From contig CAWDXD010000049.1 in the NCBI GenBank assembly GCA_963806145.1, forward strand, positions 36,551 to 100,550: a stretch of 64,000 nt of DNA, given 5' to 3'. This document shows positions 33,246 to 41,550 of the stretch, piece after piece. Under the pieces are notes generated by a model. It worked only from the letters and a program-made list of their open reading frames with translations, was not told where the DNA came from and made no database searches. The first letter of the stretch is position 1. Each line of letters opens with the position of its first letter. The DNA is from DASXKD01 sp963806145. Lineage in GTDB: Bacteria > Actinomycetota > Actinomycetes > Streptosporangiales > Streptosporangiaceae. The position numbers and the translations under genes were made by a program.

Positions 33246-34724
33246 ATGCAGCAACTGACCGGCCTTGATGCCGCGTTCCTCGCCCTGGAGACGGCCAATG
33301 CCACCGGCCATGTCGGCGGGGTGTCCGTGCTGGATCCCAGGGACGCGCCGCAGCCGCTGACCCTGGCCCGGCTCACCGACGTGCTGGCGGGCCGGCTGCC
33401 GCTGGTTCCCGTGCTGCGCCGCAAGCTGCTCAACGTGCCGCTCGGCCTGGACCAGCCGTACTGGATCGACGACCCGGACTTCGACATCGAGTACCACATC
33501 CGCGAGATCGCGCTGCCGCGGCCTGGCTCGGAGGCCCAGCTCACCGAGCAGATCGCCCGGCTGCACGCCCGGCCGCTCGACCGCAGCCGGCCGCTATGGG
33601 AGATCTACCTGATCACCGGGCTGGCCAAGCGGCGGGCCGCCGTATACACGAAGATCCACCACGCCGCCATCGACGGCGTGTCCGGTACCGAGTTGCTGAC
33701 CGTGCTGCTGGACCTCAGCCCGGCCGGGCGCGAGGTGCCGCCCAGCGAACCGTTCACGCCGCGCAGGCCCCCAGGCCCGGCCATACTGACCGCGCTCGCC
33801 GCTGCGCGGCTGGCATGGCGGCCCGTGCAGACCGTCCGTATCGCCAATGAAATGGCGCGCGTGCTGCCCGCCCTGGCGCCGGCCGCCGGCAGCCTCGTCG
33901 GCGGCATGCTGGGCCTGAACCGCGGCGACGGCGAGGTCATCCTGACCGCGCCCGGCCGGGCCCCGGCCACGCCCTTCAACCAGCCGATCACGCCGCACCG
34001 CCGGGTGGCGTTCCGCAGCGTGGACCTGGACGTCGTGAAGGGGGTCAAGAACACCTTTGAGGTCTCGGTCAACGACGTCGTCCTGGCGATGTGCGCGGGG
34101 GCGCTGCGGCGCTGGCTCGCCGACCACGAGGCGCTGCCCGAGCCGCCGCTGATCGCGATGATCCCGGTGTCCGTCCGGGACCCGGCCAGCAAGGGCGCAC
34201 TGGGCAACAAGGTGTCGGCCATGCTGGCCGCGCTGCCCACCAACTCCGCGGACCCGCAGAACCGGCTGGAGCTTGCGCACGCCGCGACGCAGGTCGCCAA
34301 GGCGCAGCAGGCCGCCATCCCGCAGGGGCTGGTCGACCAGATCAGCGACTTCGCGCTGCCCGCGCTCACCGCCCGGGCCGCGCGGGTGGTGTTCGCCACC
34401 GGCCTGCTGCACCGGCTGCCGCCGTTCAACGTGACCATCTCCAACGTCCCCGGCCCGAACGTGCCGGTCTACCTGTGCGGGGCCAAGCTGCTTGCCCACT
34501 ACCCGGTGTCGGTGATCACCGCCGGGCAGGGGCTGAACATCACGGTGGTGGGCTATCTCGGCAGGCTGCATTTCGGGCTGACGAGCTGCCGTGAGCTGGT
34601 CCCCGACATAGATACGCTCGCCAGTTACCTGGTCGACGAGCTGGAACTGCTGGCCAAGGCCGCCCAGCACGCTAACGGCACCAAGGTGAAGCCGGCCGGG
34701 CGGCACGCCGCACCGGCCGGCTGA
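33246..34724 (+). CDS. Wax ester synthase/diacylglycerol acyltransferase (WS/DGAT)
   Basis: A 492-residue acyl-CoA-dependent acyltransferase of storage-lipid synthesis. The active-site motif is KIHHAAIDGVSG (HHxxxDG, His138-Gly144). The N-terminal LTGLDAAFLALET, the middle NDVVLAMCAGALRRWL and the C-terminal NVTISNVPGPNVPVYLCGA are all diagnostic of the bacterial WS/DGAT family. It would make triacylglycerol or wax esters at the membrane/lipid-body surface. SD CCGAGGAGGATCGCG. It stands alone after the operon terminator; converging on it is a RibD-like gene. Confidence 0.93.
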   Translation: MQQLTGLDAAFLALETANATGHVGGVSVLDPRDAPQPLTLARLTDVLAGRLPLVPVLRRKLLNVPLGLDQPYWIDDPDFDIEYHIREIALPRPGSEAQLTEQIARLHARPLDRSRPLWEIYLITGLAKRRAAVYTKIHHAAIDGVSGTELLTVLLDLSPAGREVPPSEPFTPRRPPGPAILTALAAARLAWRPVQTVRIANEMARVLPALAPAAGSLVGGMLGLNRGDGEVILTAPGRAPATPFNQPITPHRRVAFRSVDLDVVKGVKNTFEVSVNDVVLAMCAGALRRWLADHEALPEPPLIAMIPVSVRDPASKGALGNKVSAMLAALPTNSADPQNRLELAHAATQVAKAQQAAIPQGLVDQISDFALPALTARAARVVFATGLLHRLPPFNVTISNVPGPNVPVYLCGAKLLAHYPVSVITAGQGLNITVVGYLGRLHFGLTSCRELVPDIDTLASYLVDELELLAKAAQHANGTKVKPAGRHAAPAG

Positions 34725-34738
34725 CCTGGGTCATCGCC

Positions 34739-35323
34739 TCACTCTGCCGCGGGCTTCGCCGGGCGGTAGACCAGCAGCAGCACGTCCGGGCCCGCCTTGC
34801 GTGACTCGGCGAGTTCCAGGTCCGCGCCCGCGTTGTCCTCGCCGAACAGCCGCTTGCCCTTGCCGAGCACGACCGGGTAGACCATCAGGCGGTACTCGTC
34901 GACCAGGCCCAGCCTGGTCAGCGCGTGCACCAGGGTCGCGCTGCCCGCGACCAGGATGTCGCCCTGGTACTGCTCCTTCATCCGGCCGACCTCGGCGGCA
35001 AGGTCGCCGGAGATGATCGTGGTGTTGTTCCACGCCGCCTCGGTGAGGGTGGTCGAGACGACCACCTTCGGCATCGCGTTCATCTTCTTGCCGAACTCAC
35101 CGGTGGTGTCCTCCATCGCCGGCCACGCCGCGGCGAACCCTTCGTAGGTGACCCGGCCGAGCAGCTGGGCGTCGGCGCGCTCCAGTTCCTCGCCCTTGAA
35201 CGCCTGGCCCTCGTCCGCCGGGTGGCGGAAGCTCCAGCCGCCCTGCTCGGTGCCCTCGGCGCCGCCCGGGTCTTCGATGATCCCGTCGAGGGAGATGAAC
35301 TCGGTCACGACCAGCTTGCCCAT
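34739..35323 (-). CDS. RibD C-terminal/dihydrofolate-reductase-fold protein
   Basis: A 194-residue reductase-like protein. MGKLVVTEFISLDGIIEDPGG at the start, LLGRVTYEGFAAAWPAM (about 54-70) and the NADPH-site DILVAGSATLVHALTRLGLVDEYRLMVYPVVLGKGKRLF (in segments, about 125-160) fit the RibD-C family widespread in actinobacteria. The substrate is unknown. SD AAGGAGATCATC precedes ATG 35323. Confidence 0.87.
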   Translation of the reverse strand: MGKLVVTEFISLDGIIEDPGGAEGTEQGGWSFRHPADEGQAFKGEELERADAQLLGRVTYEGFAAAWPAMEDTTGEFGKKMNAMPKVVVSTTLTEAAWNNTTIISGDLAAEVGRMKEQYQGDILVAGSATLVHALTRLGLVDEYRLMVYPVVLGKGKRLFGEDNAGADLELAESRKAGPDVLLLVYRPAKPAAE

Positions 35324-35463
35324 GATGATCTCCTTGTCCTGCGGCCCGCGCCCTGACCGGCGAGCTCACTCTGGTCACGAACGCCGGCCGCCGGAATCGA
35401 CACCCCCCAGGAAGTATTTCGCGCCGCGGAGCCGGAGCGTGGCCGGCCCGGGAGCGCCCCGGA

Positions 35464-37278
35464 TTATGCGGCGAGCAGGGCGTACCGGCCGTTGCCGGAG
35501 ATGAGGCTGGTGTGCGTGCCCGCCTCGGCGATACGGCCATGGTCCAGGACCACGATCTGGTCGGCGTTGCGCACGGTGGACAGCCGGTGCGCGATGGTGA
35601 TGGTGGTGCGGCCCTTCGCCAGGGCGTCGAACGCCTGCTGGACGGCGCGCTCGGTTTCCGTGTCCAGGGCGCTGGTCGCCTCGTCGAGCACGAGCACCCG
35701 CGGGTCGCGGAGCAAGGTCCGGGCGATGGCGATGCGCTGCTTCTCCCCGCCGGAGAACCGGTGGCCACGGGAGCCCACCATGGTGTCGTAGCCGTCGGGC
35801 AGCCCGGCAATCAGGTCGTGAATCTGGGCCGCACGGGCGGCGTCCTCGATCTCGGCGTCGGTCGCGCCCGGCCTGGCGTATCGCAAATTCTCCCGGACTG
35901 TCGTGTGGAGCAGGTAAGTCTCCTGGCTGACCACGCCCACCACCGCGGCCAGGTCGGTCAGCCGCATATCGCGGATGTCCACGCCGTCGATGCGGACGCT
36001 GCCGCTGCCGGGGTCGTAGAGCCGGGCGATCAGCGAGCCGAGGGTGGTCTTGCCCGACCCGGTCTCACCCACGAGCGCGAGCGCGCTGCCGGCCGGGATG
36101 TCCAGGTCGATGCCGGAGAGGGCGGGCCGGTCGGCGCCGGGATAGGTGAAACTGACGCCCTCGGCACGGACGTGCCCGGTGACCTTGGCCGGGTCAAGCT
36201 CGACGGGGTTCGCCGGATCGGCGACCTCTACCGGCAGGTCGAGATACTCGAAGATCCGCGCGAACAGTGCCAGCGAGCTGATGACCGAGACGCTGGTGTT
36301 GAGCAGGCCGGTGATCGGGCGGAACAGGCTGCTCTGCAGCGTGGTGAAGGCGATCAGGGTGCCGATCGTGATCGTGCCCGCGGTCACCGGCAGGCCGGCG
36401 GCGAGGTAGATGATCGCGGGGATCGCGGCGAAGATGACGGTCAGCGAGGCCATCCGCCAGCGCCCGGCGAGCTGGGAGCGCAGCTCCAGGTCGATCAGCC
36501 GGGCGGAGGACTGGGTGAACCGCTGGATCAGGGACGGCCCGGTCCCCATCGTCTTGGCGAGCTGGATGGCGTTGATCGACAGGCCTTCCTCGATGGTGAC
36601 GTTGAGGTCGGCCAGTTCCCGCTGCTGCTGCGTGGTGATGGCCCGGCGCATCCGGGCGACCTTGCGGGTCAGGTAGATCGCCGGCGGCATGACGACCAGC
36701 GAGATGAGCGACAACCGCCAGGACAGGGCGACCATGGCGACGGCGGTGGCTATCGCGGTGGTGAAGTTGGCGGCGATGGAGGTCGCGGTCGACGTCACCA
36801 CGGACTCCATGCCGCCGATGTCGTTGGTGATGCGGGACTGGACCTCGCCGGTGCGGGTGCGGGTGAAGAACGCGATGGACTGGCGTTGCAGGTGGGCGAA
36901 GACCCTCGTGCGCAGTTCGTGCATCACCTGCTGGCCCACCTTGGTGCTGATCCATGTCTGGACCACGCCGAAGGCCGAGGTGATGGCGGCCACGGCGACC
37001 ATGCCGATCACGAGCCACGCCAGCAGCCGCACGTTCTTTTCCGGCAGCGCGGTGTCGATGACCGCGCGGAGCAGGAACGGTGAGGCCAGCCCGACGATGG
37101 AGGAGGCGACGATGATCACGGTGACGACCGCGAGCTGCCAGCGGTAGGGAGTGAACAGCGCACCGATGCGGCGCAGCGACACCTCATGTGCCTGCGCCTT
37201 CTCGGCAGCGGTCACGGTCCGCCCGCCGCGAGTCCGCCCGGAGCTGCTGATTTCTCGAAACGCGCGCGGTGCTGCCAA
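35464..37278 (-). CDS. ABC multidrug-type exporter, fused permease-ATPase half transporter
   Basis: A 604-residue exporter. Six TM helices (about 40-335, starting WQLAVVTVIIVASSIVGLASP) precede a nucleotide-binding domain: Walker A GETGSGKTTLG (about 402), signature RFSGGEKQRIAIAR (about 510), Walker B RVLVLDEATSALD, and H-loop IAHRLST. Works as a homo- or heterodimer to extrude lipids or drugs. The start is a TTG at 37278 with SD GAGGAACTTC. It is divergent from a MarR regulator with a 13-bp palindrome between the two, implying MarR-controlled efflux. Confidence 0.92.
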   Translation of the reverse strand: MAAPRAFREISSSGRTRGGRTVTAAEKAQAHEVSLRRIGALFTPYRWQLAVVTVIIVASSIVGLASPFLLRAVIDTALPEKNVRLLAWLVIGMVAVAAITSAFGVVQTWISTKVGQQVMHELRTRVFAHLQRQSIAFFTRTRTGEVQSRITNDIGGMESVVTSTATSIAANFTTAIATAVAMVALSWRLSLISLVVMPPAIYLTRKVARMRRAITTQQQRELADLNVTIEEGLSINAIQLAKTMGTGPSLIQRFTQSSARLIDLELRSQLAGRWRMASLTVIFAAIPAIIYLAAGLPVTAGTITIGTLIAFTTLQSSLFRPITGLLNTSVSVISSLALFARIFEYLDLPVEVADPANPVELDPAKVTGHVRAEGVSFTYPGADRPALSGIDLDIPAGSALALVGETGSGKTTLGSLIARLYDPGSGSVRIDGVDIRDMRLTDLAAVVGVVSQETYLLHTTVRENLRYARPGATDAEIEDAARAAQIHDLIAGLPDGYDTMVGSRGHRFSGGEKQRIAIARTLLRDPRVLVLDEATSALDTETERAVQQAFDALAKGRTTITIAHRLSTVRNADQIVVLDHGRIAEAGTHTSLISGNGRYALLAA

Positions 37279-37314
37279 GAAGTTCCTCGATTCTTACGCG
37301 CCGAGTTCAACTAC

Positions 37315-37327
37315 TGAGGTTACCTCA
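37315..37327. promoter_or_regulatory. MarR operator candidate TGAGGT-T-ACCTCA
   Basis: A perfect 6-bp dyad in the 88-bp space between the divergent ABC exporter and the MarR gene, with a further half-site TGAGG at 37331-37335. The placement would repress both genes (inference). Confidence 0.6.
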
Positions 37328-37366
37328 ATATGAGGCTACAACCGCAACCGTTGCTATGCTATTCCG

Positions 37367-37813
37367 GTGAGTCAGGACGCGACGGCTGAGCGGGATCCGG
37401 CTGCGGGTGCCGACGAGTCGCTGTCGGAGGCCTTCCGGTCCGTGGCGCGGCGGCTGCGGGAAACCTCCCATGAGGCGCTGGCCCCCTGGGACATCACGCC
37501 CTCTGCCTTCCGCGCGCTGCGCGTCCTCGGCCGCGACGGAGACATGCGCCTGTCGGAACTGTCGGAGCACCTGCGCATCGCGCCGCGTTCGGTCACGGAG
37601 GTGGTCGACACCCTTGAGGCCCGCGGCCTGGCCGAGCGCCGTCCTGACCCGGCCGACCGCCGGGCCACGCTGGTCGGGCTGACCGGGCAGGGCGCCAGCG
37701 TCCTCGACGCGATCCGGGCGGCCCGCGGGACCGAGGCCGAGCGGGTCTTCGGCCAGCTCAGCGCCGCGGATCGCGCCCACCTCGCCCGCATTCTCCGCAA
37801 GCTCCGGGACTGA
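37367..37813 (+). CDS. MarR-family transcriptional regulator
   Basis: A 148-residue winged-helix repressor. The core reads ITPSAFRALRVLGRDGDMRLSELSEHLRIAPRSVTEVVDTLEARGL and the wing RRPDPADRRATLVGLTGQG with the DxRxxxVxLT signature. GTG start 37367. It divergently controls the ABC exporter, by position, and converges with mftD 20 bp downstream. Confidence 0.9.
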   Translation: MSQDATAERDPAAGADESLSEAFRSVARRLRETSHEALAPWDITPSAFRALRVLGRDGDMRLSELSEHLRIAPRSVTEVVDTLEARGLAERRPDPADRRATLVGLTGQGASVLDAIRAARGTEAERVFGQLSAADRAHLARILRKLRD

Positions 37814-37832
37814 GCGCCTGCCGATCGGCCGG

Positions 37833-39011
37833 TCAGCCTTTCTGGCTGAACGTGAACCCGTCGGGCACGATGACGTCGTCGCGGGTCAGGTCGTGAATGG
37901 ATGCCTTGCCCAGCCCGTACAGCGTCTCGCTGATGCCCTGGCGCAGGATCTCCAGCACGTTGCTGACACCGCGTTCCCCGTTCGCGGCCAGGCCCCACAG
38001 GTAGGGGCGGCCGATCATGACCGCGCACGCGCCGAGGGCGACGGCCTTGACGACGTCGCTGCCGCGCCGGATGCCGCCGTCGAGCAGCACTTCGAGCTGG
38101 TCCCCGACGGCATCGGCCACGGCCGGCAGGCAGCGGATGGTCGCGGGGGTGGAGTCGAGATTGTTGCCGCCGTGGTTGGAGACCGAGATCGCCGTGGCGC
38201 CGATGTCGACGGCGTGGCGTGCGTCATCCGGCCGGGTGATGCCCTTGATCATGAACGGGCCGTCCCACTGCTCCCGCAGCCAGGCCAGGTCCTCCCAGGT
38301 GGCCGGGGCCGAACCCATCCACTGGCCGTAGGCGCCGAAGAAGCTGGGGATCTGCGCGTCACGGGCGGCGGAGTTGGGCACGCCCAGATCGGGCAGGGAG
38401 CCGCTGCGGATCCAGCGGGCCAGGTAGCCGGGCCGGACGGCGACCTGCGGGGCGTGCCGCAGCATCGCCTGAATGTCGAGGCGCTCCGGGATCCAGGGGC
38501 TGCCCCAGTCGCGGCGGGAGTCGAACACCCAGTCGAGCGTGACGATGAGGCCCTTGGCGCCGGCCTCCCGGGCCCGCTGCGCCCGGGCCAGGATGTCGTC
38601 GCGGCTGCCCGCCCAGTAACACTGGAAAAGCAGCTTGTCCGTGGCCTTGCCGACCTCCTCGACCGGCTTGGACGCGAACGAGGACAGGCCCATGACCGTT
38701 CCGGCGGCGGCCGCTGCCCGCGCCACCGCGACCTCGCCATCCGGGTGCACAGCCTGCACCCCCGTGGGGGAGATCAGCACCGGGAGGCTGACCTCCTGGC
38801 CCATGACGGCGGTGCCGAGCCGGCGTTCCGCGGGCAGCCCGGCCACGTGCGGCCGGAAGCGGAGTTCCGCGAACGCCCTGACGTTGTCGTGCATCGTCAC
38901 GCCCGCCTCGGCGCCGGCCACCACCGCCAGGTACACCGACCGGGGCAGCCGCCGCCTGGCACGGCGCTGCGCCTCGGCGACCGTCTCGAACCAATCCCTG
39001 GTGCTGGCCAT
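37833..39011 (-). CDS. mftD: Mycofactocin system FMN-dependent oxidase (MftD)
   Basis: A 392-residue flavoenzyme of the L-lactate-dehydrogenase-like FMN family. In mycofactocin synthesis MftD oxidatively deaminates AHDP to the redox-active pre-mycofactocin. Visible landmarks are LPVLISPTGVQAVHPDGE (FMN site), GPFMIKGITRPDDARHAVDIG with its Lys, VSNHGGNNLD (active-site His-Gly-Gly), VLLDGGIRRGSDVVKA and IGRPYLWGLA. Start ATG 39011 follows CAGGAGACCCGAG; the longer open frame overlaps mftR. It is co-transcribed with mftR (14 bp apart), divergent from mftABC. Confidence 0.92.
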   Translation of the reverse strand: MASTRDWFETVAEAQRRARRRLPRSVYLAVVAGAEAGVTMHDNVRAFAELRFRPHVAGLPAERRLGTAVMGQEVSLPVLISPTGVQAVHPDGEVAVARAAAAAGTVMGLSSFASKPVEEVGKATDKLLFQCYWAGSRDDILARAQRAREAGAKGLIVTLDWVFDSRRDWGSPWIPERLDIQAMLRHAPQVAVRPGYLARWIRSGSLPDLGVPNSAARDAQIPSFFGAYGQWMGSAPATWEDLAWLREQWDGPFMIKGITRPDDARHAVDIGATAISVSNHGGNNLDSTPATIRCLPAVADAVGDQLEVLLDGGIRRGSDVVKAVALGACAVMIGRPYLWGLAANGERGVSNVLEILRQGISETLYGLGKASIHDLTRDDVIVPDGFTFSQKG

Positions 39012-39025
39012 CTCGGGTCTCCTGA

Positions 39026-39694
39026 CTAGCGGCGGCAGCGGGCTGCCGTGACGGCGCGGCCCGCGCCGCGGGGCTCCCCGGTGAGAGCGTCGTCGGCGAA
39101 ACCGGCGGCGAGCGCGCGGAGGGCGGCATCGAGGTACACGGTGAGGTCGGCGTCGGCGTGCACGACCCACCGGTCGTAGCCGGCCCGGCACGCCGCGAGG
39201 GTGGCGCGGCCCACCGCCAGCGGGTACAGCGAGTCGGCGGGCTGCCCGGCGCGGCGCGCCACGAAATCGCTGATGGCCCGCTCCCACGCGTCGTAGTGCA
39301 CCGCGGCGCTGGCCATCAGCGCGGGCACGGACCCGATCAGCGCCATCCGGGCACGCAATTCGGGCACGTCGGCCGCCCGGTAGTGGTTGGCCGCGAGCAC
39401 CGCCTGCCGTACCGCCTCCATCACCGGCAGGCCGGCCGGGACCTCATCGAGCAGGGCCCGGATGGTGGCGACCTCGGAGTCGAACTCGCCCCACAGCACA
39501 TCCGGTTTCGAGCCGAAGTAGCGGAAGAACGCGCGCCGGCTGACCCCCGCCTCGGCGGTGATCTGGTCGATGGTCGTTTCCTCGAAACCCTGCGCCGTGA
39601 ACAGCCGCAGCGCGATCAGCTCCAGCTTGCGCCGGCTGGTGCCGGGCGGGCGCCCACGGCGCCCGCTCCCGGCGGGAGGCGCAGCCACGCTCAT
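39026..39694 (-). CDS. mftR: Mycofactocin system TetR-type regulator (MftR)
   Basis: A 222-residue repressor. The HTH at about 20-65 reads RKLELIALRLFTAQGFEETT and IDQITAEAGVSRRAFFRYFGSK. The C-terminal ligand domain ends in an Arg-rich tail. In mycobacteria MftR senses long-chain acyl-CoAs and represses mft genes; here the operator candidate at 39747-39777 lies between it and mftA. Start ATG 39694 (MSVAAPPAGSGRRGRPPG) has GGGAGAGGGG upstream; an in-frame ATG at 39730 is the alternative. Confidence 0.88.
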   Translation of the reverse strand: MSVAAPPAGSGRRGRPPGTSRRKLELIALRLFTAQGFEETTIDQITAEAGVSRRAFFRYFGSKPDVLWGEFDSEVATIRALLDEVPAGLPVMEAVRQAVLAANHYRAADVPELRARMALIGSVPALMASAAVHYDAWERAISDFVARRAGQPADSLYPLAVGRATLAACRAGYDRWVVHADADLTVYLDAALRALAAGFADDALTGEPRGAGRAVTAARCRR

Positions 39695-39746
39695 CGGCTG
39701 GTTCCCCTCTCCCTGATGCCATTCCAGCATGCCGCCTGTTAGCCTG

Positions 39747-39777
39747 CCTATATTCGGCACACTGTGACGAATATAGG
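39747..39777. promoter_or_regulatory. 31-bp near-perfect palindrome, MftR operator and divergent promoter candidate
   Basis: Outer arms CCTATATTCG (39747-39756) and CGAATATAGG (39768-39777) are exact reverse complements. The centre CACACTGTG continues the dyad, so only one base pair of fifteen fails. Each arm carries TATATT, a -10-like sequence facing outward, so a bound dimer pair would block both mftR and mftA promoters. Confidence 0.75.
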
Positions 39778-39795
39778 CCGTATCCACGTCGCAAA

Positions 39796-39831
39796 GGAGC
39801 CACCATGGCCCACAACGGAGCCACCATGGCC
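39796..39831 (+). repeat. Duplicated Shine-Dalgarno/start segment of mftA
   Basis: GGAGCCACCATGGCC occurs at 39796-39810 and again at 39817-39831, a 21-bp in-frame tandem duplication that gives mftA two complete initiation regions, each with GGAG 5 nt before ATG. Confidence 0.85.
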
Positions 39832-39960
39832 GACGCCCCCGCCGCCGAGCTGACCGACGAGACGGCCGTCACCGGCCCCGGCGACGACCTCGCCGCCGAT
39901 CTTGCCGGCGATGTCCTCGTCGAGGAGGTCTCCATCGATGGCATGTGCGGCGTCTACTAA
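39805..39960 (+). CDS. mftA: Mycofactocin precursor peptide (MftA)
   Basis: A 51-residue ribosomal peptide. Its C-terminus reads VEEVSIDGMCGVY, the invariant end of mycofactocin precursors; MftC decarboxylates and cross-links the final Val-Tyr, and that dipeptide becomes the redox cofactor. The N-terminal leader is acidic and Ala-rich. Two in-frame starts are possible, ATG 39805 (51 residues) and ATG 39826 (44 residues), each with its own GGAG. The stop is 4 bp before the mftB start. Confidence 0.96.
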   Translation: MAHNGATMADAPAAELTDETAVTGPGDDLAADLAGDVLVEEVSIDGMCGVY

Positions 39961-39964
39961 GCCC

Positions 39965-40243
39965 GTGGGGCAGTTCGACCTGGACGCACCCTGGCAGCTC
40001 GACGCCCAGGTACGGGTCCGTCCCGAAGCGTTCGGCGCGCTGCTCTACCACTTCGGCACGCGGCAGCTGTCGTTCCTGAAGAGCCCGGCCCTGCTCGCGG
40101 TGGTGCGCTCGCTCGGCGCGCAGCCGAGCGCCCGGGCCGCATGCACGGCTGCCGGTGTGCAGGCCGAGGATTTGATGCGTTACGCACATGCCCTGCAGAC
40201 CCTGGCGGCGTCACGGATGATCTGCGAGCGGGACACCCGATGA
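39965..40243 (+). CDS. mftB: Mycofactocin peptide chaperone (MftB, RRE type)
   Basis: A 92-residue PqqD-like protein that binds the MftA leader and presents it to MftC. The core LDAQVRVRPEAFGALLYHFG, QLSFLKSPALLAVVRSLG and AARAACTAAGV-type segments are characteristic. GTG 39965 gives the expected length. ATG 39938, inside mftA, also has a fine SD (GAGGAGG at 39922-39928) and would add nine residues. The stop overlaps the mftC start (ATGA). Confidence 0.93.
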   Translation: MGQFDLDAPWQLDAQVRVRPEAFGALLYHFGTRQLSFLKSPALLAVVRSLGAQPSARAACTAAGVQAEDLMRYAHALQTLAASRMICERDTR

Positions 40244-41469
40244 CCACGGCGCCGCTGCCACTGGCCGAACAGTTCCAGCACGGGTTGCAGGCGCCGATCT
40301 GCCTGACCTGGGAACTGACCTATGCCTGCAACCTGTCCTGTGTGCACTGCCTGTCCAGTTCCGGACGGCGGGATCCGCGGGAGCTGACGACCGCCGAGTG
40401 CATGGCGGTCATCGATGAGCTGCAGCGGATGCAAGTCTTCTACGTCAACATCGGCGGCGGCGAGCCGACCGTGCGGCCGGACTTCTGGGCCCTCGTCGAC
40501 TACGCGACCGGCCATGACGTCGGCGTCAAGTTCTCCACCAACGGCGTGAAGATCACGCCGGAGATCGCCCGCAGGCTGGCCGGCCGGGACTACGTGGACG
40601 TGCAGATCTCGCTGGACGGGGCGACCCCCGGGGTGAACGACGCGGTGCGCGGCCCCGGCTCCTACGAGGTCGCGCTGCGCGCCATGCGGAACCTGGCGGA
40701 TGCCGGGTTCGCCGGGTTCAAGATCTCGGTGGTGATGACCCGGCACAACGTCGGCCAGCTCGATGCGTTCAAGGCCATCGCCGACCGGTTCGGCGCGCAG
40801 CTCCGGATTACCAGGCTGCGCCCATCAGGCCGCGGCGCCGACGTCTGGGACGAACTGCACCTGCACCCTGGCCAGCAGCGCGAACTGTACGACTGGCTGG
40901 TCGCCCACGGCACCGGCGTGCTCACCGGCGATTCGTTCTTCCACCTCAGCGGCTACGGAACCGCGCTGCCCGGGCTCGGCATGTGCGGTGCCGGGCGGGT
41001 GGTGTGCCTCATCGACCCGGTCGGTGACGTGTACGCCTGCCCCTTCGCCATCCATCCCAGCTTCCTGGCGGGGAACGTGCGGGATCCGGGCGGGTTCGCC
41101 GGGGTGTGGCAGCACTCGGAGCTGTTCGGCGACCTGCGCCGCCCGCAGGCCGGGGGAGCCTGTGAATCCTGTTCGGCGTTCGGCAGCTGCCGCGGTGGCT
41201 GCATGGCGGCGAAGTTCTTCACCGGCCTGCCACTCGACGGCCCGGACCCCGAGTGCGTCAGGGGCCACGGCGAGCAGGCGCTCGTGGCGGCCGCGGCCGC
41301 CCCCGCACCGCGGCCCTCGCCCGACCACTCCCACCGGACGGCCCCGTACCGGACGGGGGAGCGCCGGCCGGTCCCGCTCACCCTGCTGGCCCGGCCGCCG
41401 GTGTCCGGCCGCCCCCCGGTGTCCGCCTGCAACCCGAACCCCCTGGCCGGGTTCGTCCCGGAGCGCTGA
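40240..41469 (+). CDS. mftC: Mycofactocin radical SAM maturase (MftC)
   Basis: A 409-residue enzyme that performs oxidative decarboxylation and C-C bond formation on MftA Val-Tyr. The radical SAM cluster CNLSCVHC lies at Cys30, Cys34 and Cys37. IGGGEPTVRPDF is the SAM GGE motif (about 81-92). The SPASM region has CGAGRVVCLIDPVGDVYACPF and CESCSAFGSCRGGC, which bind two more 4Fe-4S clusters. The last 60 residues are Pro/Arg-rich. ATG 40240 overlaps mftB; the frame is open further upstream but not used. Confidence 0.95.
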   Translation: MTTAPLPLAEQFQHGLQAPICLTWELTYACNLSCVHCLSSSGRRDPRELTTAECMAVIDELQRMQVFYVNIGGGEPTVRPDFWALVDYATGHDVGVKFSTNGVKITPEIARRLAGRDYVDVQISLDGATPGVNDAVRGPGSYEVALRAMRNLADAGFAGFKISVVMTRHNVGQLDAFKAIADRFGAQLRITRLRPSGRGADVWDELHLHPGQQRELYDWLVAHGTGVLTGDSFFHLSGYGTALPGLGMCGAGRVVCLIDPVGDVYACPFAIHPSFLAGNVRDPGGFAGVWQHSELFGDLRRPQAGGACESCSAFGSCRGGCMAAKFFTGLPLDGPDPECVRGHGEQALVAAAAAPAPRPSPDHSHRTAPYRTGERRPVPLTLLARPPVSGRPPVSACNPNPLAGFVPER

Positions 41470-41550
41470 GTTGGTCCTGGCCGGCGCGCCTCAGGCACGA
41501 CGCAGCAGCCCCGGGAACCGCGGTCCTGGTCCTGCGCGGCAGGCACTGAC

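Noticed and set aside
37814..37832. Terminator between marR and mftD
   Set aside because: The 19-bp gap has only a short GC palindrome, too weak to call.
40141..40239. Upstream extension of mftC inside mftB
   Set aside because: ATG 40240 overlaps the mftB stop as ATGA and gives the normal family N-terminus; the extension is alternate-frame sequence.
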